A stretch of DNA of 64,000 nucleotides from CAKUFA01 sp963618735 (GCA_963618735.1 CAVEUM010000001.1:1-64000); one strand, 5' to 3'; shown: positions 6,428 to 15,687, counted from the stretch's first letter. Program-made: numbers and translations. The notes: generated by a model not told the origin, from the sequence alone.

Positions 6428-7645
6428 GTGACTGATTTTGTGAGCACTTGGAATTCTGACTCTTTTCTGACCTACCCCGTGGGACCTCTGGGCCTGATCG
6501 CTATGAAGGGTACTGAAGAAATTGGCGAAAAGGTAAACCAGTGGCTGCTGAAATGGCGTTCCCATACGGAAGAATCCATGCCCGACATGGCAACTGCCCC
6601 GGGTCTGGAACGGCAAGATTTTCTCATTAAAACAACCTGCCCCCGTTTTAGCAACGGTGAAGGCAAGGGCATGATCAAAGAAAGCGTCCGCGGCCTGGAT
6701 CTCTATATCCTGTGTGATGTGGGCGCTTATAACTGCACCTACAACATGTATGGTCAGGAAGTGCCCATGAGCCCCGACGAACACTTCATGGACCTGAAGC
6801 GACTGATTGCAGCCATCGGCGGCAAGGCAAAGCGCATCACGGTCATCATGCCCATGCTCTATGAGGGACGGCAGCATCGTCGTGCATCCCGTGAGAGTCT
6901 GGACTGCGCAATGGCGCTGCAGGATCTGGAGCACATGGGTGTGAGCAACATCATCACCTTCGATGCCCATGATCCCCGCGTGCAGAATGCTATTCCTTCT
7001 GCCTGCGGCTTTGAGTCTGTAATGCCCTCCTATCAGATCTTCAAGGCGCTGCTTCGCCATGATAAGGATCTGACGATTGAGAAGGATCACATGATGGTTG
7101 TCAGCCCTGATGAAGGCGCTATCGACCGCAATATCTTCTACGCTTCTGTGCTGGGACTGGACATGGGTCTGTTCTACAAGCGCCGTGACTACACCCGCAT
7201 TGTGAACGGCCGCAATCCCATTGTTGCCCATGAGTATCTGGGTACCTCCGTGGAGGGCAAGGATATTCTGGTGGCAGACGATATCATCGCTTCCGGCGAG
7301 TCGGTCATTGACCTGGCACGCGAACTGAAGAAGCGCAAGGCAAACCGCATTTTCGCCGCGGCTACCTTTGCTCTGTTCACCAACGGCATTGAGACCTATA
7401 ACAAGGCCTATGAAGAAGGCATCATTGACCGCGTCATTTCTACCAACCTGACCTATCGCCGTCCTGAACTGAAGGCGGCACCCTGGTTTGTGGAAGCGGA
7501 CATGAGCAAGTACATTTCCTACATCATCGCGACCCTGAACCACGATCGTTCTCTGAGCAATCTGCTCAATCCTTATGACCGTCTGCATCGCCTGATGAGT
7601 CGCTATAATGAGGAGCAGCAGGCAAGCGGCATCCGCCGGGTGTAA
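6428..7645 (+). CDS. prs: Ribose-phosphate pyrophosphokinase, long form
   Basis: PRPP synthetase transfers pyrophosphate from ATP to ribose 5-phosphate, feeding purine, pyrimidine, His and Trp synthesis. The 405-residue protein is longer than the usual 310-320. It shows MPMLYEGRQHRR in the ATP/flexible-loop region, TFDAHDPRVQNAIP in the place of the DxHA(x)QIQGFF segment, VVSPDEGAIDR, and the PRPP-binding motif VADDIIASGESVID. The extra length is an N-terminal portion of about 60 residues and loop additions. GGAAGAGG before GTG 6428 and the promoter at 6386 set the start. Two small genes follow with gaps of 3 and 18 bases, and the three share one terminator. Confidence 0.9.
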   Translation: MTDFVSTWNSDSFLTYPVGPLGLIAMKGTEEIGEKVNQWLLKWRSHTEESMPDMATAPGLERQDFLIKTTCPRFSNGEGKGMIKESVRGLDLYILCDVGAYNCTYNMYGQEVPMSPDEHFMDLKRLIAAIGGKAKRITVIMPMLYEGRQHRRASRESLDCAMALQDLEHMGVSNIITFDAHDPRVQNAIPSACGFESVMPSYQIFKALLRHDKDLTIEKDHMMVVSPDEGAIDRNIFYASVLGLDMGLFYKRRDYTRIVNGRNPIVAHEYLGTSVEGKDILVADDIIASGESVIDLARELKKRKANRIFAAATFALFTNGIETYNKAYEEGIIDRVISTNLTYRRPELKAAPWFVEADMSKYISYIIATLNHDRSLSNLLNPYDRLHRLMSRYNEEQQASGIRRV

Positions 7646-7648
7646 GCA

Positions 7649-8155
7649 ATGGAAATGACCATTCGACCGGCGAGGGCGGAAGATTGCGACGCGCTGGCGA
7701 ATGTGAAAACCGCTTACGTGCGCAAAATGTTCCGCGGATTGCTGACACAACAGGAACTGAAGCTGGTGCAGCCCGATCATTATCGTGAGATGATCGGCGC
7801 TGCCATTGAGGCTCCCGGACGGCAGGTTTTGCTGCTGGAAGAGCAGGGGAAGACGACCGGCTACGTGATCTTTGGCGCTGACCCTGAAGAGCCTGGCTAC
7901 GGCATGATTTTCGATAGCTCCTTCACGATGGATTGCGACCGTGACCATCGTGACCGGATGCTCACCATGGCCATGAACACCTTGGCGGACGCTGGCATGG
8001 AGCAGGTGCATTTCTGGCTTATGCGGGAGAACTTCTATGCCCGCTTCCAGCTGGAGAGCTTTGGCTTCAAGGAAGAAGGCATCCTGCGCACCATGGGCGA
8101 AGGCGATCATGAGATGCAAGTGATGCGGTATCTCTACCGAACCCATCGGGATTGA
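7649..8155 (+). CDS. GNAT-family N-acetyltransferase
   Basis: This 168-residue protein has the GNAT layout. An N-terminal strand-helix (MTIRPARAEDCDALANVK) is followed by a central beta region with GYVIFGADPEEPGYGMI and a C-terminal YARFQLESFGFKEEGILR, the family's common motif where the substrate helix meets the last strands. GNAT enzymes transfer an acetyl group from acetyl-CoA to an amine; the substrate here is unknown. The start is three bases after prs, with only a weak ribosome site, so translation is probably coupled to prs. Confidence 0.85.
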   Translation: MEMTIRPARAEDCDALANVKTAYVRKMFRGLLTQQELKLVQPDHYREMIGAAIEAPGRQVLLLEEQGKTTGYVIFGADPEEPGYGMIFDSSFTMDCDRDHRDRMLTMAMNTLADAGMEQVHFWLMRENFYARFQLESFGFKEEGILRTMGEGDHEMQVMRYLYRTHRD

Positions 8156-8173
8156 CGGGAGGAGATGCGTACC

Positions 8174-8566
8174 ATGGCACAGCCCATGATGCTGGCGTTC
8201 AACTTTGCGGATGAACGCCTTGAATGCCTGAGGAGGATTTGCACCAAAAAGCATATTCGCCTTGCGGAGATGTCGCTGGAGGATCAACAGGTTTCCCTTG
8301 CATCCCTTTGCGGCATGATGGCGAAGGTAGATGCAACGGCGGCAGATGACTCCTTTGGGGATGAAATGATCGTGATGATCAACTTCACCCCTGGCGGCAT
8401 GGACGCTTTCCTGCTGGCCTGGCGACAGGCAGAGCAGCCGCAGATTCGTCTGAAGGCGGTGCTGACGCCGAGCAACATGCGTTGGACGGCGGTGCAGCTC
8501 CATGCAGAGCTTGCCCGTGAAGACGAAGCAATGCACAGCAAAAAGGAATCCAACAATCATGAATAA
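8174..8566 (+). CDS. DUF3783-like protein
   Basis: This is a 130-residue cytosolic protein. The N-terminal MLAFNFADERLECLRRICTK and the later EMIVMINFTPGGMDAFL segment resemble the DUF3783 group of short Firmicutes proteins of unknown function; that match is from memory. GGGAGGAG at 8157-8164 favours ATG 8174, as the ATG at 8165 touches the site. The C-terminus is basic and acidic low-complexity. It is the last gene of the prs transcription unit. Confidence 0.7.
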   Translation: MAQPMMLAFNFADERLECLRRICTKKHIRLAEMSLEDQQVSLASLCGMMAKVDATAADDSFGDEMIVMINFTPGGMDAFLLAWRQAEQPQIRLKAVLTPSNMRWTAVQLHAELAREDEAMHSKKESNNHE

Positions 8567-8606
8567 ACAAAGTGCGGTGGAGATTCATTTCTCCATCGCA
8601 CTTTGT
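8567..8606. terminator. Bidirectional terminator
   Basis: ACAAAGTGCGGTGGAGA (8567-8583) pairs with TCTCCATCGCACTTTGT (8590-8606) with one G-T wobble and a six-base loop. It sits between convergent genes ending at 8566 and 8621, with T-rich sequence on the plus side. Confidence 0.85.
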
Positions 8607-8620
8607 TGTTGTGAGAATTT

Positions 8621-11002
8621 TTACGCGGCCTTGGCATGCCTCTTCGCAAGGCGCTTGTTGATTAGCTTGCTGATAAAAAGCATCATGCAAGCGGAAACAG
8701 CCAGCAGTGCAAGCAATACGCCCCAGGCGGCGGGTGTCATGGAAGCGATATTCACACGGAAGAAGGTTCCTGCCACCAGCACGGTGCCGACAAGAGCAAG
8801 GCACATGGCGGCAAGCAGAACGCCGCGGAGCACGGAGAAGGGAAGGCATACGCGGGACAGGGCAATCAGACCAATGGCAGCGGCAGAGAGGGTTGCCATG
8901 GTTGAAATGACGGCCTCACTGTGGCCAAGGTGCGCCATGATCATGGACACAGTTACACAAAGGGTAACACCGGCGGCACCTGGCGCGGCTTTCAGGAGCA
9001 CAGTTTCAAGAAAGTTGCCCTTTACGCGCTCGTTGTTGGGTTCCAGCGCAAGGAAGAACGTCGGGATGCCCACGGTGATGGACGAGATCAGCGTCAGCTG
9101 TATGGGCTGGAAAGGATAGCTCAGCGGGAAGATCAGTGTGATCAGGCTCAGCGCAAGGGAATACAGGGTCTTCACCAGGAACAGGGACGCGGCACGGGTG
9201 ATGTTGTTAATGACACGGCGGCCTTCATTGACCACCAGGGGCAGGGAGGAGAAGTCTGCATTCAGCAGCGTCAGCTGGGCAGCGTGCTTCGCGGCATCAG
9301 AGCCGCCAGCCATGGCAATGGAGCAGTCAGCGGCCTTCAGGGCAGGAATATCATTTACGCCGTCGCCTGTCATGGCAACGCTGTGGCCGTTTTTCTTCAA
9401 CGCCTCCACTAGCTGACGCTTTTGCACAGGCGTTACACGGCCGAAAACGGTATACTTTTCAGCGGCTTCGCAGAGCATTTCCTCAGTGGTAAGGGTTGAT
9501 GCATCCACCCATTTGTCCCAGCCGTCCAGCTCCACGCGCTTGGCAATGGAGGACACGGTACGGGGATCGTCACCGCTGATGACCTTTACGGTCACGCCCT
9601 GCTTGCGGAAGAAGGCGAGGGTCTCCGCGGCGTTTTCCCGCAGGATGTCGCTCAGGCAGACAAGCCCCAGCACTTCGGTGACCTCGGGGGCATCTTCTTC
9701 CGTGACGCAGCCTTGAGCGCGGGCCAGCACCAGCACACGCAGACTCTCCGCTGTGTACGCGTCAATTTTCTTGCGCATCTCGTCTGTCAGGCGAGCACCG
9801 AGCACAAAGCTGGGCGCACCCAGAATCAACGTGTCGCCCTGAGGAAAGGACGCGGCGGATTTCTTCCGCTTGGAGGAGAAGGGAAGCGTCGCAATGGCCG
9901 TGTTTTCCGCAGGCTTCACGGAATTTGCCATAGCGGCCAAGGTACCGCTGCTTGCGTCAAAAGCGCCCAGGAAACGTGCAAGATCGGTCTTCAACGCATC
10001 TTCGCCTTCATCAATGGGGATCAGCTTTTCCAGCTGCATTTCTCCTTTGGTGATGGTGCCGGTTTTATCCAGACATAGAACGTCCACACGGGCCAGAGAC
10101 TCGATGCCGTACAGCTCCTGCACAAGCGTCTGGTGACGGCCGAGCTTCACAACGCCGACGGCAAGAGCTACACTGGTCAAGAGGATCAGGCCTTCGGGGA
10201 TCATGCCAATGATGGAAGCCACGGTGGAGGGAACGGCGCTGGTCAGTGGTGCATGATTCAGAAGAACCTGCTTTAAGAAGAGCAGTGCGCCCATGGGCAC
10301 CAGCACAACGCTGATCTGATGTACCAGCTTGTTCAGCTCGGTCATTAGCACGGAGCTTGGACGCTTGATTGTCTTGGCTTCCCGGGTCAGCTTTGCGGCA
10401 TAGCTTTCATTGCCCACATGCACCAGCTGGGCAGTGAACTTGCCCTCGGTGATGTAGCTGCCGGACATGAGCCAGTCGCCGGAATGCTTGCCGATGGCGT
10501 CACTTTCGCCAGTTAGCAGGGATTCATTCGCAGCACCGCCGCCGCTGATGACGATGGCATCCGCCAGCACCTGGTCTCCTGCGCGGAGCACCACAAGATC
10601 GTCCTGCACCAGCTCATCTGACTTGCAGGTGATCTCCTGACCGTTGCGGATGACGTGTGCCTGAGGAGCGTTGAGCAGCTGCAGCTTTTCAATGGTGCGC
10701 TTTGCACGCAGCTCCTGCACGGTGCCGATTACCGTGTTGGAAAGCACCACAAACAGGAAGGTCATGTTGCGATAGGAACCTACACACAATAAGGCGATGG
10801 CAAGAGCAAAGTTCAGTATGTTGAAGAAGGTAAACAGGTTGCTGGCAAGAATCTGCCATACAGACTTACCGGGATCGGCCTTGACCTTGTTGCTCCGTCC
10901 GTCTTGCTGGCGGGCGGCAACCTCGGCGTCATTCAAACCATCACTTGAAGTGGGAGCAAAATGATCGGGCTTGCCAGAAGGAATGCGAAGTGTATCAGCC
11001 AT
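8621..11002 (-). CDS. CtpE-like cation-transporting P-type ATPase
   Basis: This 793-residue membrane pump forms a phospho-aspartate intermediate to move cations. Visible parts are the actuator motif LTGES, the membrane motif IPEGLILLTSVALAVG, the phosphorylation site CLDKTGTITKGEM, the hinge TGDGVNDIPALKAADCSIAM, and about ten membrane helices, six of them C-terminal of the hinge. There is no heavy-metal domain. The PEGL motif and overall size resemble mycobacterial CtpE, described as a Ca2+ uptake ATPase, rather than SERCA-like pumps. The substrate is inferred. GGAGG supports ATG 11002. It is monocistronic. Confidence 0.9.
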   Translation of the reverse strand: MADTLRIPSGKPDHFAPTSSDGLNDAEVAARQQDGRSNKVKADPGKSVWQILASNLFTFFNILNFALAIALLCVGSYRNMTFLFVVLSNTVIGTVQELRAKRTIEKLQLLNAPQAHVIRNGQEITCKSDELVQDDLVVLRAGDQVLADAIVISGGGAANESLLTGESDAIGKHSGDWLMSGSYITEGKFTAQLVHVGNESYAAKLTREAKTIKRPSSVLMTELNKLVHQISVVLVPMGALLFLKQVLLNHAPLTSAVPSTVASIIGMIPEGLILLTSVALAVGVVKLGRHQTLVQELYGIESLARVDVLCLDKTGTITKGEMQLEKLIPIDEGEDALKTDLARFLGAFDASSGTLAAMANSVKPAENTAIATLPFSSKRKKSAASFPQGDTLILGAPSFVLGARLTDEMRKKIDAYTAESLRVLVLARAQGCVTEEDAPEVTEVLGLVCLSDILRENAAETLAFFRKQGVTVKVISGDDPRTVSSIAKRVELDGWDKWVDASTLTTEEMLCEAAEKYTVFGRVTPVQKRQLVEALKKNGHSVAMTGDGVNDIPALKAADCSIAMAGGSDAAKHAAQLTLLNADFSSLPLVVNEGRRVINNITRAASLFLVKTLYSLALSLITLIFPLSYPFQPIQLTLISSITVGIPTFFLALEPNNERVKGNFLETVLLKAAPGAAGVTLCVTVSMIMAHLGHSEAVISTMATLSAAAIGLIALSRVCLPFSVLRGVLLAAMCLALVGTVLVAGTFFRVNIASMTPAAWGVLLALLAVSACMMLFISKLINKRLAKRHAKAA

Positions 11003-11095
11003 ACTGACCTCCATCTGCGTTTCATTATGCACTGAGGGTTATTGTATCATATTTCCTGTGAATTTTCTACGAATGCCGCGGTGAACGAATTGTAA

Positions 11096-11127
11096 AATCT
11101 CCGCATGCGTAGAAGCAGGCGGAGATT
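11096..11127 (-). terminator. Terminator of the LRR/phosphodiester glycosidase operon
   Basis: Read on the minus strand, AATCTCCGC pairs with GCGGAGATT over a 14-base loop and is followed by TTTACAATT. It ends the operon whose last gene stops at 11131. Confidence 0.65.
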
Positions 11128-11130
11128 GAT

Positions 11131-12153
11131 TCAGTCAAACGGGATATAGGTTCTGGTATCGAAGCTTTCCTTCATGATGAAATATCTTGGATGTTCCCGC
11201 CAGCCAGCCTCGGTGGACTTCACGGTCTCTGTTTCCACCACACAGTTGGGCAGTGCTGCTTTGAATGCGTCGATTTCCTCCTGAGAAAGATGATAGTTGC
11301 GGGAAATCCACAGCCGCTCCAGGGAAGTGCAGCTGTACAGGGGCGTCAGGTCGGTGACGTCATTGTAGCACAGGTTCAGATCCAGCAGATTCGTGTGGCC
11401 GGCAAGGGGTGTCAGGTCAGTGATGTTTTGCATGAACAGCTCTACGTACTCCAGCTCTTTTAGCTCCGCCAGAGGGGAAATATCCGTTACAGGGGTACGG
11501 GAATCGATGACAATGAGCCGCTTCAGGTGCGGCCACTGGGTCAGGAAGGAAAGATCACTGACGTTATTGTGGCCAACGTCCAGCGCCAGCAAGTCAGGGC
11601 AGTACTTCAGCACATCCAGCATTTTGGAGGTGTAGCGCGGTTCCTGACGGCCCTTGGCGGTGGAAAAGGCCGTCACATCCGTGCGGATGCGGTAGCTGTT
11701 CAGCGTGATGGTCCAGTTGAAATGGATGGCAGGATAGGCTTCCATGAGCTTCTCCATTTCTTTGGTGGAGAAGGTGTAGTCGTGCATGGTAACCTCGGTG
11801 AGATAGGGGAGCGCGCCCAATGCCTGAGAAAAGTTGTTGTAGCCTGCGCGCTTTTCGGCACCGTCCAGATCCATGGAGGTGCTGAGGCTGTCAATGGTGC
11901 AGCTGCCGATGTCCACCGTCCAGTGAAAGACCAGCTGAGGAAGCTCTGTTACCAGCTGATCCTTAGCCTTCAGGGAAAGCTTCACACCCGTCAGCTCCAC
12001 GGTTGTGCCTGCTGAGGCGGTGCTCAATTCCTCTATAAAGGAGGACACCTGCTTGTCCGTGATTTCACCACGGTCGGTAAAATCCAGCGTATCGGCCATG
12101 GCGGAGGACGCCAGCAGGATCAGCATCATCAGCAGGGAAAAGAATTTCTTCAT
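11131..12153 (-). CDS. Secreted leucine-rich-repeat protein
   Basis: This 340-residue protein has a signal peptide (MKKFFSLLMMLILLASSAMA, residues 1-20). A body with LRR-like spacing follows. Clear internalin-type repeats occur at about residues 195-290, with N-x-x-D-L/I-x-x-L patterns such as NNVSDLSFL, TPVTDISPL, QNITDLTPL and NDVTDLTPL. No cell-wall anchor motif is visible, so it is released or held by other means. LRR proteins bind ligands; none is known here. It lies 21 bases after a phosphodiester glycosidase gene and is the last gene of that operon. Confidence 0.88.
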   Translation of the reverse strand: MKKFFSLLMMLILLASSAMADTLDFTDRGEITDKQVSSFIEELSTASAGTTVELTGVKLSLKAKDQLVTELPQLVFHWTVDIGSCTIDSLSTSMDLDGAEKRAGYNNFSQALGALPYLTEVTMHDYTFSTKEMEKLMEAYPAIHFNWTITLNSYRIRTDVTAFSTAKGRQEPRYTSKMLDVLKYCPDLLALDVGHNNVSDLSFLTQWPHLKRLIVIDSRTPVTDISPLAELKELEYVELFMQNITDLTPLAGHTNLLDLNLCYNDVTDLTPLYSCTSLERLWISRNYHLSQEEIDAFKAALPNCVVETETVKSTEAGWREHPRYFIMKESFDTRTYIPFD

Positions 12154-12174
12154 AGCGGGCGACCTCCTTGGATG

Positions 12175-14085
12175 TTACTTCTTGTTCAGCATGTCGGTAT
12201 GCACCAGATCAGAGGTTCCCAGGCCAAACAGTTCGTGCATGTTGCGGGGGCTGCCCACACCGTGGCCGGAATTGGCGCCTGTGCGGTTCAGCTTGGTGCC
12301 CATGAAGATCAGCACGGAGGTGGAACCGCCATCCAGGTTAAAGGCGTCGGTGACGCCCTGAGCATACATCATTTCTGCCAGGGTATTCAGCGTCACGCCC
12401 TTGGGGCCGGGGTTGATGCGGCCTTCTACGGTGATAATGCAGTAGTGGCCGGCCTCGATCATGCCGACGGCATTGCGGGGCTCGGTGGCGTCATAGCCTT
12501 CACCGCTATAGATGCGGAGTTTACCATCCCGTGCCAGGTAGGGGCCGAAGGACAGGGCATCGTGCACATCGCCCTGCTCCAACAGCTCAGTAGCGGAAAT
12601 TTCACTGGCGGCATATACGGAGAAGGTACCGTCATCCCGCAGCGCCATGGTGTCCAGGTTCGGGTAGGACATACGCTTCTTGGCGTCAAAGTTGTAGAGC
12701 ACTTCACGGTTGCGGATGATATTGCCAACGCCGGTTTTGCGCTCCACACGGTAAGGATAGTAGTCACCGTTGACGCCCAGCACCAGCTTGGAGGTCTGTG
12801 CCAGCGTCTCAGGGTAAATCTGCTGCCCCTTGAAGGATGCATTGGCGTACAGCACCTGAGCGAAAGATTCGCTTTCAGGCTTGAACTTCAGGTCGGTAAC
12901 GAACCATACCTGGGGCAGGTCGGGAAGCTCATAGCGGACAATCTCAATCTGAATGGTGGTGGACAGGTACGCCCACAGGCCATTGTCTGCATCCTCGTAA
13001 ACGAACTCGCCTTCAGGGAGATAGCCGTCTTCCAGGCGATTATCGGGGTAGGGGATGGTGGAGGGGTCGGCATGCTCGGCACCGTCGTACTGCCGCTGGC
13101 AGAGGGCACGAATGTAAGCATCGCTGCGCTCTTCCCACAGGGACAGGGTGTTTTCAAGGGCGCTGTCACCAAGAGTGTACACATGCGGCACAACCCAGAT
13201 GCCGTTTTCTTCCGCGTCTGCAGTCTGGAAGGTGGATTCCTGGGCATCTTCCGCGGCGGTGGTCACCTTCTGCAGCAAGTATTCTTCACGCCCCTCTGTG
13301 GCGGCGGAAAGCACTACCATAGGCTCGGCGGAACGAATCGCGCTCACCATCGGATAGAGCAGGAACTTATCCGCCCAGGCCTTGTCCAGCTTGGCATCGG
13401 CAGTGCCTTCAGCCTGCGAGGCAAGGCTCAGCAGGGTGGGCGTGCGGCGAACGCCGGCATCCCACAGGCTGTCGTAAAGTCCCAGGGTGGAGAAATCCTC
13501 GTTGTCTGCGGTCATGAGCAGGCAACCTACCGTGCGGCCGGCAGAGGTCCATGCAGCGATGCTCTCCATGTCCAGCTGGGCAGGGGTTTCGGCGATGAGC
13601 ATCAGGTCACACAGGCCTTGACGATCCCAGGCGTGAATCTCATCAGGAAGTGTTCCCTCGGTAAAGAAACGTGCTTCATAAACGGAGGCGCTGACGGCGG
13701 AGGAGAAGTTGACCACCAGCTGCATGGAGCCGGTAAGCTCCGTGCTCAGTACGCATTCCGCACCGGGAGAAGAGATGGTTTCCAGGTCCGACCAGCGCTT
13801 GTCATCCTTCATGCGGATGGTGATGCTTTCAGGAGCGGTATCCATGCGCAGGTAAATCTGGCTGCAGGTTTCACCCTCTGGGATGGTAGCGGCAATGGTC
13901 AGACTCTTGCCGCGCTTGAAGGTTTCGGCGGTCTCGTCCGAACCGTCTCCCAAGAGGGCAGCATCCAGGGCGGACTTTCCGTTCGTCATTTCAACGGAAA
14001 GCTCACGGGCGGCGGCGGTCTCTTCTGCCAGCGCCATCACGGGCACCAAGCAGAGGCAAAGCAGCAAACAGAGAAGTCTTTTCAC
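12175..14085 (-). CDS. Secreted phosphodiester glycosidase-family protein, large
   Basis: This 636-residue protein has a signal peptide (MKRLLCLLLCLCLVPVMALA). An N-terminal part of about 350 residues without a recognised domain follows, then a C-terminal NAGPA-type domain. The NAGPA marks are VNGDYYP and NLDGGSTS plus the late HELFGLG segment. The family founder, human uncovering enzyme, removes GlcNAc from GlcNAc-1-P phosphodiesters, and bacterial members probably act on envelope phosphoglycans. GTG at 14085 gives a clean signal peptide and has AAGAGG upstream; the ATG at 14112 would overlap the previous gene and has no ribosome site. Confidence 0.85.
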   Translation of the reverse strand: MKRLLCLLLCLCLVPVMALAEETAAARELSVEMTNGKSALDAALLGDGSDETAETFKRGKSLTIAATIPEGETCSQIYLRMDTAPESITIRMKDDKRWSDLETISSPGAECVLSTELTGSMQLVVNFSSAVSASVYEARFFTEGTLPDEIHAWDRQGLCDLMLIAETPAQLDMESIAAWTSAGRTVGCLLMTADNEDFSTLGLYDSLWDAGVRRTPTLLSLASQAEGTADAKLDKAWADKFLLYPMVSAIRSAEPMVVLSAATEGREEYLLQKVTTAAEDAQESTFQTADAEENGIWVVPHVYTLGDSALENTLSLWEERSDAYIRALCQRQYDGAEHADPSTIPYPDNRLEDGYLPEGEFVYEDADNGLWAYLSTTIQIEIVRYELPDLPQVWFVTDLKFKPESESFAQVLYANASFKGQQIYPETLAQTSKLVLGVNGDYYPYRVERKTGVGNIIRNREVLYNFDAKKRMSYPNLDTMALRDDGTFSVYAASEISATELLEQGDVHDALSFGPYLARDGKLRIYSGEGYDATEPRNAVGMIEAGHYCIITVEGRINPGPKGVTLNTLAEMMYAQGVTDAFNLDGGSTSVLIFMGTKLNRTGANSGHGVGSPRNMHELFGLGTSDLVHTDMLNKK

Positions 14086-14098
14086 AGCAATACGCCTC

Positions 14099-14953
14099 TT
14101 ATTCTTCAGCATTTACCAGGGTCGCAAAGTAAATAATATCGCCAACATTGCGGTTTTTGGATTCAGCAGCGTTGATTCGTTGGCCGTTAAACCACAGGGT
14201 GGTGGAGGAGCCGCCATCCAGGTTGTAGCCGTTCTGAACGCCCTTGAGAAGCATCAGCTCAGTGAGCTCGGCAATGGTCAGACCTGCTTGACCCTTCTGT
14301 TCGGGTCCCTCTGTGGCAATGATGAGATACTGCAGGGTGTCTAACTGGCAGATGGCCAGGCGCTGTGCCTTGGTGTTTGCACCGCAGCTCACCTTGTCGC
14401 CTGCCTTGAAGGTCTGCGTTTCACCATTGATGACCAGGCCAGGGCCGAAGCAGAAGGCCTGCACGGCGGTGTTGCGATAGGATTCCCATTCCTTGCGGGT
14501 GTTGGTGGTCAGAATGGTGAAGTCACCTTTTTCGTCAATGATCAGCGTGTCCCGCGTGGCCACAGGCTGTTCTCGCAGCACCTGACCGTTGCGAACCACA
14601 ACGCCGGTGTGATGGTAGGAGAAATAGTCGCCATTGATGGCCAGCACCGCGTTGTTTTCCTCGGCCATGGCGCTGACGGGACGAACCGTTTTGGAAGGAT
14701 AGTTTGCGGCCAGTGCCGTGCGCAGCTGGCTGGCATCCGTCAAGGTCACGTAGGCATAGTAGATGTTGGTATCGTAAGCGTAGTCCGTTTCAATGCGGAT
14801 GCTCAGCGTGCCGTCATCGTAGCTCATGCCATCCTCACTGTAGGCGGAGGCAACCGGGGCATAAGATGCCGCACCGTCCGCAGGCAGAGATTCTCCCAGG
14901 GCGAGCATCGGGCACAGAATTAGCAGCGTGAGGAAGAGAAAAAATCGCTTCAT
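14099..14953 (-). CDS. Secreted phosphodiester glycosidase-family protein
   Basis: This 284-residue protein has a signal peptide (MKRFFLFLTLLILCPMLALG) and a single NAGPA-type domain. Its marks are AINGDYFSYHHTG near residue 115, FCFGPGLVINGE, and NLDGGSSTTLWFNGQ near residue 250. It is close to a bare catalytic domain, unlike the larger neighbour at 12175. The expected reaction is cleavage of a sugar-phosphodiester outside the cell; the substrate is unknown. GGAGCG eight bases upstream supports ATG 14953. It is the first gene of a three-gene operon with a promoter at 15047-15075. Confidence 0.88.
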   Translation of the reverse strand: MKRFFLFLTLLILCPMLALGESLPADGAASYAPVASAYSEDGMSYDDGTLSIRIETDYAYDTNIYYAYVTLTDASQLRTALAANYPSKTVRPVSAMAEENNAVLAINGDYFSYHHTGVVVRNGQVLREQPVATRDTLIIDEKGDFTILTTNTRKEWESYRNTAVQAFCFGPGLVINGETQTFKAGDKVSCGANTKAQRLAICQLDTLQYLIIATEGPEQKGQAGLTIAELTELMLLKGVQNGYNLDGGSSTTLWFNGQRINAAESKNRNVGDIIYFATLVNAEE

Positions 14954-15046
14954 TTCGTTCGCTCCGTTCATGATGGTTCATCCAATGGTGCAAAAAAGCA
15001 CAGAGGCAGACAAGATCTGCATCCATAGCCGTGCATACCAAATTCT

Positions 15047-15075
15047 ATTATACGCTATTTTCTGACTGGATTCAA
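15047..15075 (-). promoter_or_regulatory. Promoter of the phosphodiester glycosidase/LRR operon
   Basis: On the minus strand TTGAAT, 17 bases and a perfect TATAAT (plus-strand ATTATA at 15047-15052). Transcription would start near 15040, about 87 bases before the first gene. Confidence 0.7.
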
Positions 15076-15152
15076 CCGATGAACGGCCGTAAAATGGCCG
15101 TTTGCCCAATTTTGTTACATTTTTTAATGGATGTAATTTGCCTGGTCACCAC

Positions 15153-15181
15153 TTGCCTTCCATCATCGCAGGGTATATAAT
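15153..15181 (+). promoter_or_regulatory. Promoter of the HIT gene
   Basis: TTGCCT (15153-15158), 17 bases, then TATAAT (15176-15181). The start of transcription would be near 15188, giving a short leader to ATG 15216. Confidence 0.75.
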
Positions 15182-15215
15182 AACAGGAGCAAACAAAACA
15201 AGGAGGAATCTTCCT

Positions 15216-15635
15216 ATGAAAGACCCGAATTGCGGATACTGCGCCCGCGGTGAGTTGCTGGACGCATTTGGCATTGTCATTTGTGAACTGAGTGTCAGCA
15301 CGCTGATTCTCTTCAAGGAGCAGAGCCATCCCGGACGCTGCATTGTGGCCTATAAGGATCACGTCAGTGAAATCGTGAACATTTCCGATGAGGATCGCAA
15401 CGCTTTCTTTGCCGATGTGAACCGTGCGGCAAAGGCAATCCATGCAGCCTTCCATCCCGATAAGGTCAACTACGGTGCCTATGGCGACACGGGATGCCAC
15501 CTGCATATGCATCTGGTGCCCAAGTACAAGGATGACTTCGAGTGGGGCGGCGTATTTGCCATGAATCCCGGCAAGACAACCCTGACCGATGAGCAGTACG
15601 CCGAGATGATCGAAAAGATCAAGGCCAATCTATAA
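15216..15635 (+). CDS. HIT-family nucleotide hydrolase or transferase
   Basis: This 139-residue HIT protein hydrolyses nucleoside phosphoramidates or dinucleotide-type substrates. The active-site triad is HLHMHLVPK (His-x-His-x-His) near residue 95. A CGYC pair at residues 6-9 could form part of a zinc site, as in other HIT proteins. The remaining fold marks are GRCIVAYKDH and the helix SDEDRNAFFADVNRAAKAI. AGGAGG at 15201-15206 fixes ATG 15216; the longer upstream frame crosses the promoter and is not translated. A terminator follows, so it is monocistronic. Confidence 0.92.
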   Translation: MKDPNCGYCARGELLDAFGIVICELSVSTLILFKEQSHPGRCIVAYKDHVSEIVNISDEDRNAFFADVNRAAKAIHAAFHPDKVNYGAYGDTGCHLHMHLVPKYKDDFEWGGVFAMNPGKTTLTDEQYAEMIEKIKANL

Positions 15636-15640
15636 TGGAC

Positions 15641-15687
15641 AATCCCTCTGCGCTTGCCCTGCTTTAGGGGACGCAAGAGGGATTTTT
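15641..15687 (+). terminator. Terminator of the HIT gene
   Basis: AATCCCTCTGCG pairs with CGCAAGAGGGATT with one bulge and an inner CCCT/AGGG pairing, followed by TTTTTT. Confidence 0.85.
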
